NCBI GenBank assembly: GCA_963663525.2
Contig: CAXXHC010000001.1
Coordinates: forward strand, 2,356,001 to 2,420,000
Length of the DNA stretch: 64,000 nt
Reading direction: 5' to 3'
Source: G963663525 sp963663525
GTDB lineage: Bacteria; Myxococcota_A; SURF-8; G963663525
In this document: positions 63,552 through 64,000 of the stretch, piece by piece
How the letters are laid out: the number at the start of each line of letters is the position of its first letter
Position numbering within the stretch: position 1 is the first letter of the stretch
Notes under the pieces: generated by a model
The model's input: the letters and a program-made list of their open reading frames with translations, nothing else
Database searches by the model: none
What the model was told of the DNA's origin: nothing
Translations under genes and position numbers: made by a program

Positions 63552-64000
63552 ACCCTGCATCCTTGTCCAAAAAACGAAATGTTGCGCAAATGTAACACAA
63601 ACCGCCCTCGATGAAAACGGGAGATGTGCAGGAATCGGGCGAAGGGGTGCATCACAGGAAATTGTCATTTCTCTCCGATTGCATACCGCTCACTCCGAGT
63701 GCCGCCCTTAGGGCGGAAATTAAAATAGTGCAAAATCTGCTTTTTCGTTTGAAACCTCAAAAAAGGGAGGATGAATGTAGGGGCGGGTGAAAGGAGCATA
63801 GCGACTGTAGCCCCCCGTTCTGACAGAGTTTTTCGGTTTCTGGGGAGCTCCGTTCACTTTGTTCACTACACTCGCCCCTACGTTTTTTCTCCTTGGAATA
63901 AGGTGTATCGAGGAGTAAATGTTATGGCTCGATACGATTTGCTTCGCAAATCACTCGTCATGAGCGGTTTTTGCAAAGTGGCAATTTTTTATGATGCACC
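63552..64000. other. Intergenic region at the right edge
   Basis: Almost entirely the interrupted repeat at 63646-64000, with no gene. The downstream gene is beyond the window. Confidence 0.6.
63646..64000. repeat. MITE-like element (end type B, core type 2) interrupted by another element
   Basis: The left part (63646-63714) and right part (about 63903-64000) join to the element 37922-38093: ends GGTGCATCACAGGAAATTGT and AATTTTTTATGATGCACC. Between them is about 188 bp absent from the other copy, containing inverted GTAGGGGCG / CGCCCCTAC arms (63778 and 63874). Confidence 0.75.

Overview
This window looks like a chromosomal segment of a Gram-negative, deltaproteobacterial-grade bacterium with moderately high GC. 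The evidence is many Sec lipoproteins, hflK/hflC, a TonB-like lipoprotein, a wecA-type transferase, a 16S of proteobacterial appearance, and GldG/DUF4340 proteins typical of Myxococcota/Desulfobacterota-like genomes. I cannot assign a genus. No prophage, transposase, integrase or CRISPR array was seen. The intergenic spaces are rich in short, non-coding, hairpin-forming repeats of several families.

Layout. 1-2.3 kb: end of a GldG/DUF4340 ABC-export auxiliary operon. 2.6-4.9 kb (-): pyrG and a YciO protein. 6.0-7.7 kb: parA-parB. 8.2-11.9 kb: an operon of three SPFH proteins, the first fused to a cation-diffusion-facilitator membrane domain. 12.1-13.2 kb: an AT-rich TPR gene, probably acquired. 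13.3-14.6 kb (-): apt and a TonB-C lipoprotein. 15.2-20.5 kb: polysaccharide genes (wecA-like, GT4, rhomboid protease, heparinase II/III). 20.6-21.8 kb (-): a nitrilase-Nudix fusion. 22-28.5 kb (-): three exported TPR/CAP-domain proteins. 28.8-34.5 kb: a complete rrn operon (three tandem promoters, 16S, tRNA-Ile, tRNA-Ala, 23S, 5S, terminator). 35-40.5 kb: FHA protein, Tat nitroreductase-like protein, SpoIID protein and MMPL/RND transporter. 40.9-49.3 kb: a receiver-PEP-synthase-like protein diverging from a Cys-rich protein and gdhA, followed by an NtrB/NtrC-like pair. 49.7-52.4 kb: methyltransferase, SemiSWEET, AlkD, Ni/Co permease. 52.7-58.5 kb: lipoproteins, including a very recent tandem duplication and a VWA protein. 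58.7-63.6 kb (-): MFS-SDR-amidohydrolase operon and a metallophosphoesterase lipoprotein.

The most interesting functional unit is 40.9-49.3 kb. Two divergent sigma-54-type promoters (one a perfect match to the core consensus) face away from each other in a 0.56-kb spacer. They would drive a 983-residue protein (receiver domains plus the ATP-grasp half of PEP synthase) and a small Cys-rich protein followed by glutamate dehydrogenase. A soluble histidine kinase and a sigma-54 activator lie directly downstream. Together they suggest a nitrogen/carbon-responsive module. Other highlights are the CDF-SPFH fusion, the nitrilase-Nudix fusion (an analogue in concept of animal NitFhit), and modular MITE-like repeats in which the same ends flank different cores and one element is interrupted by another.
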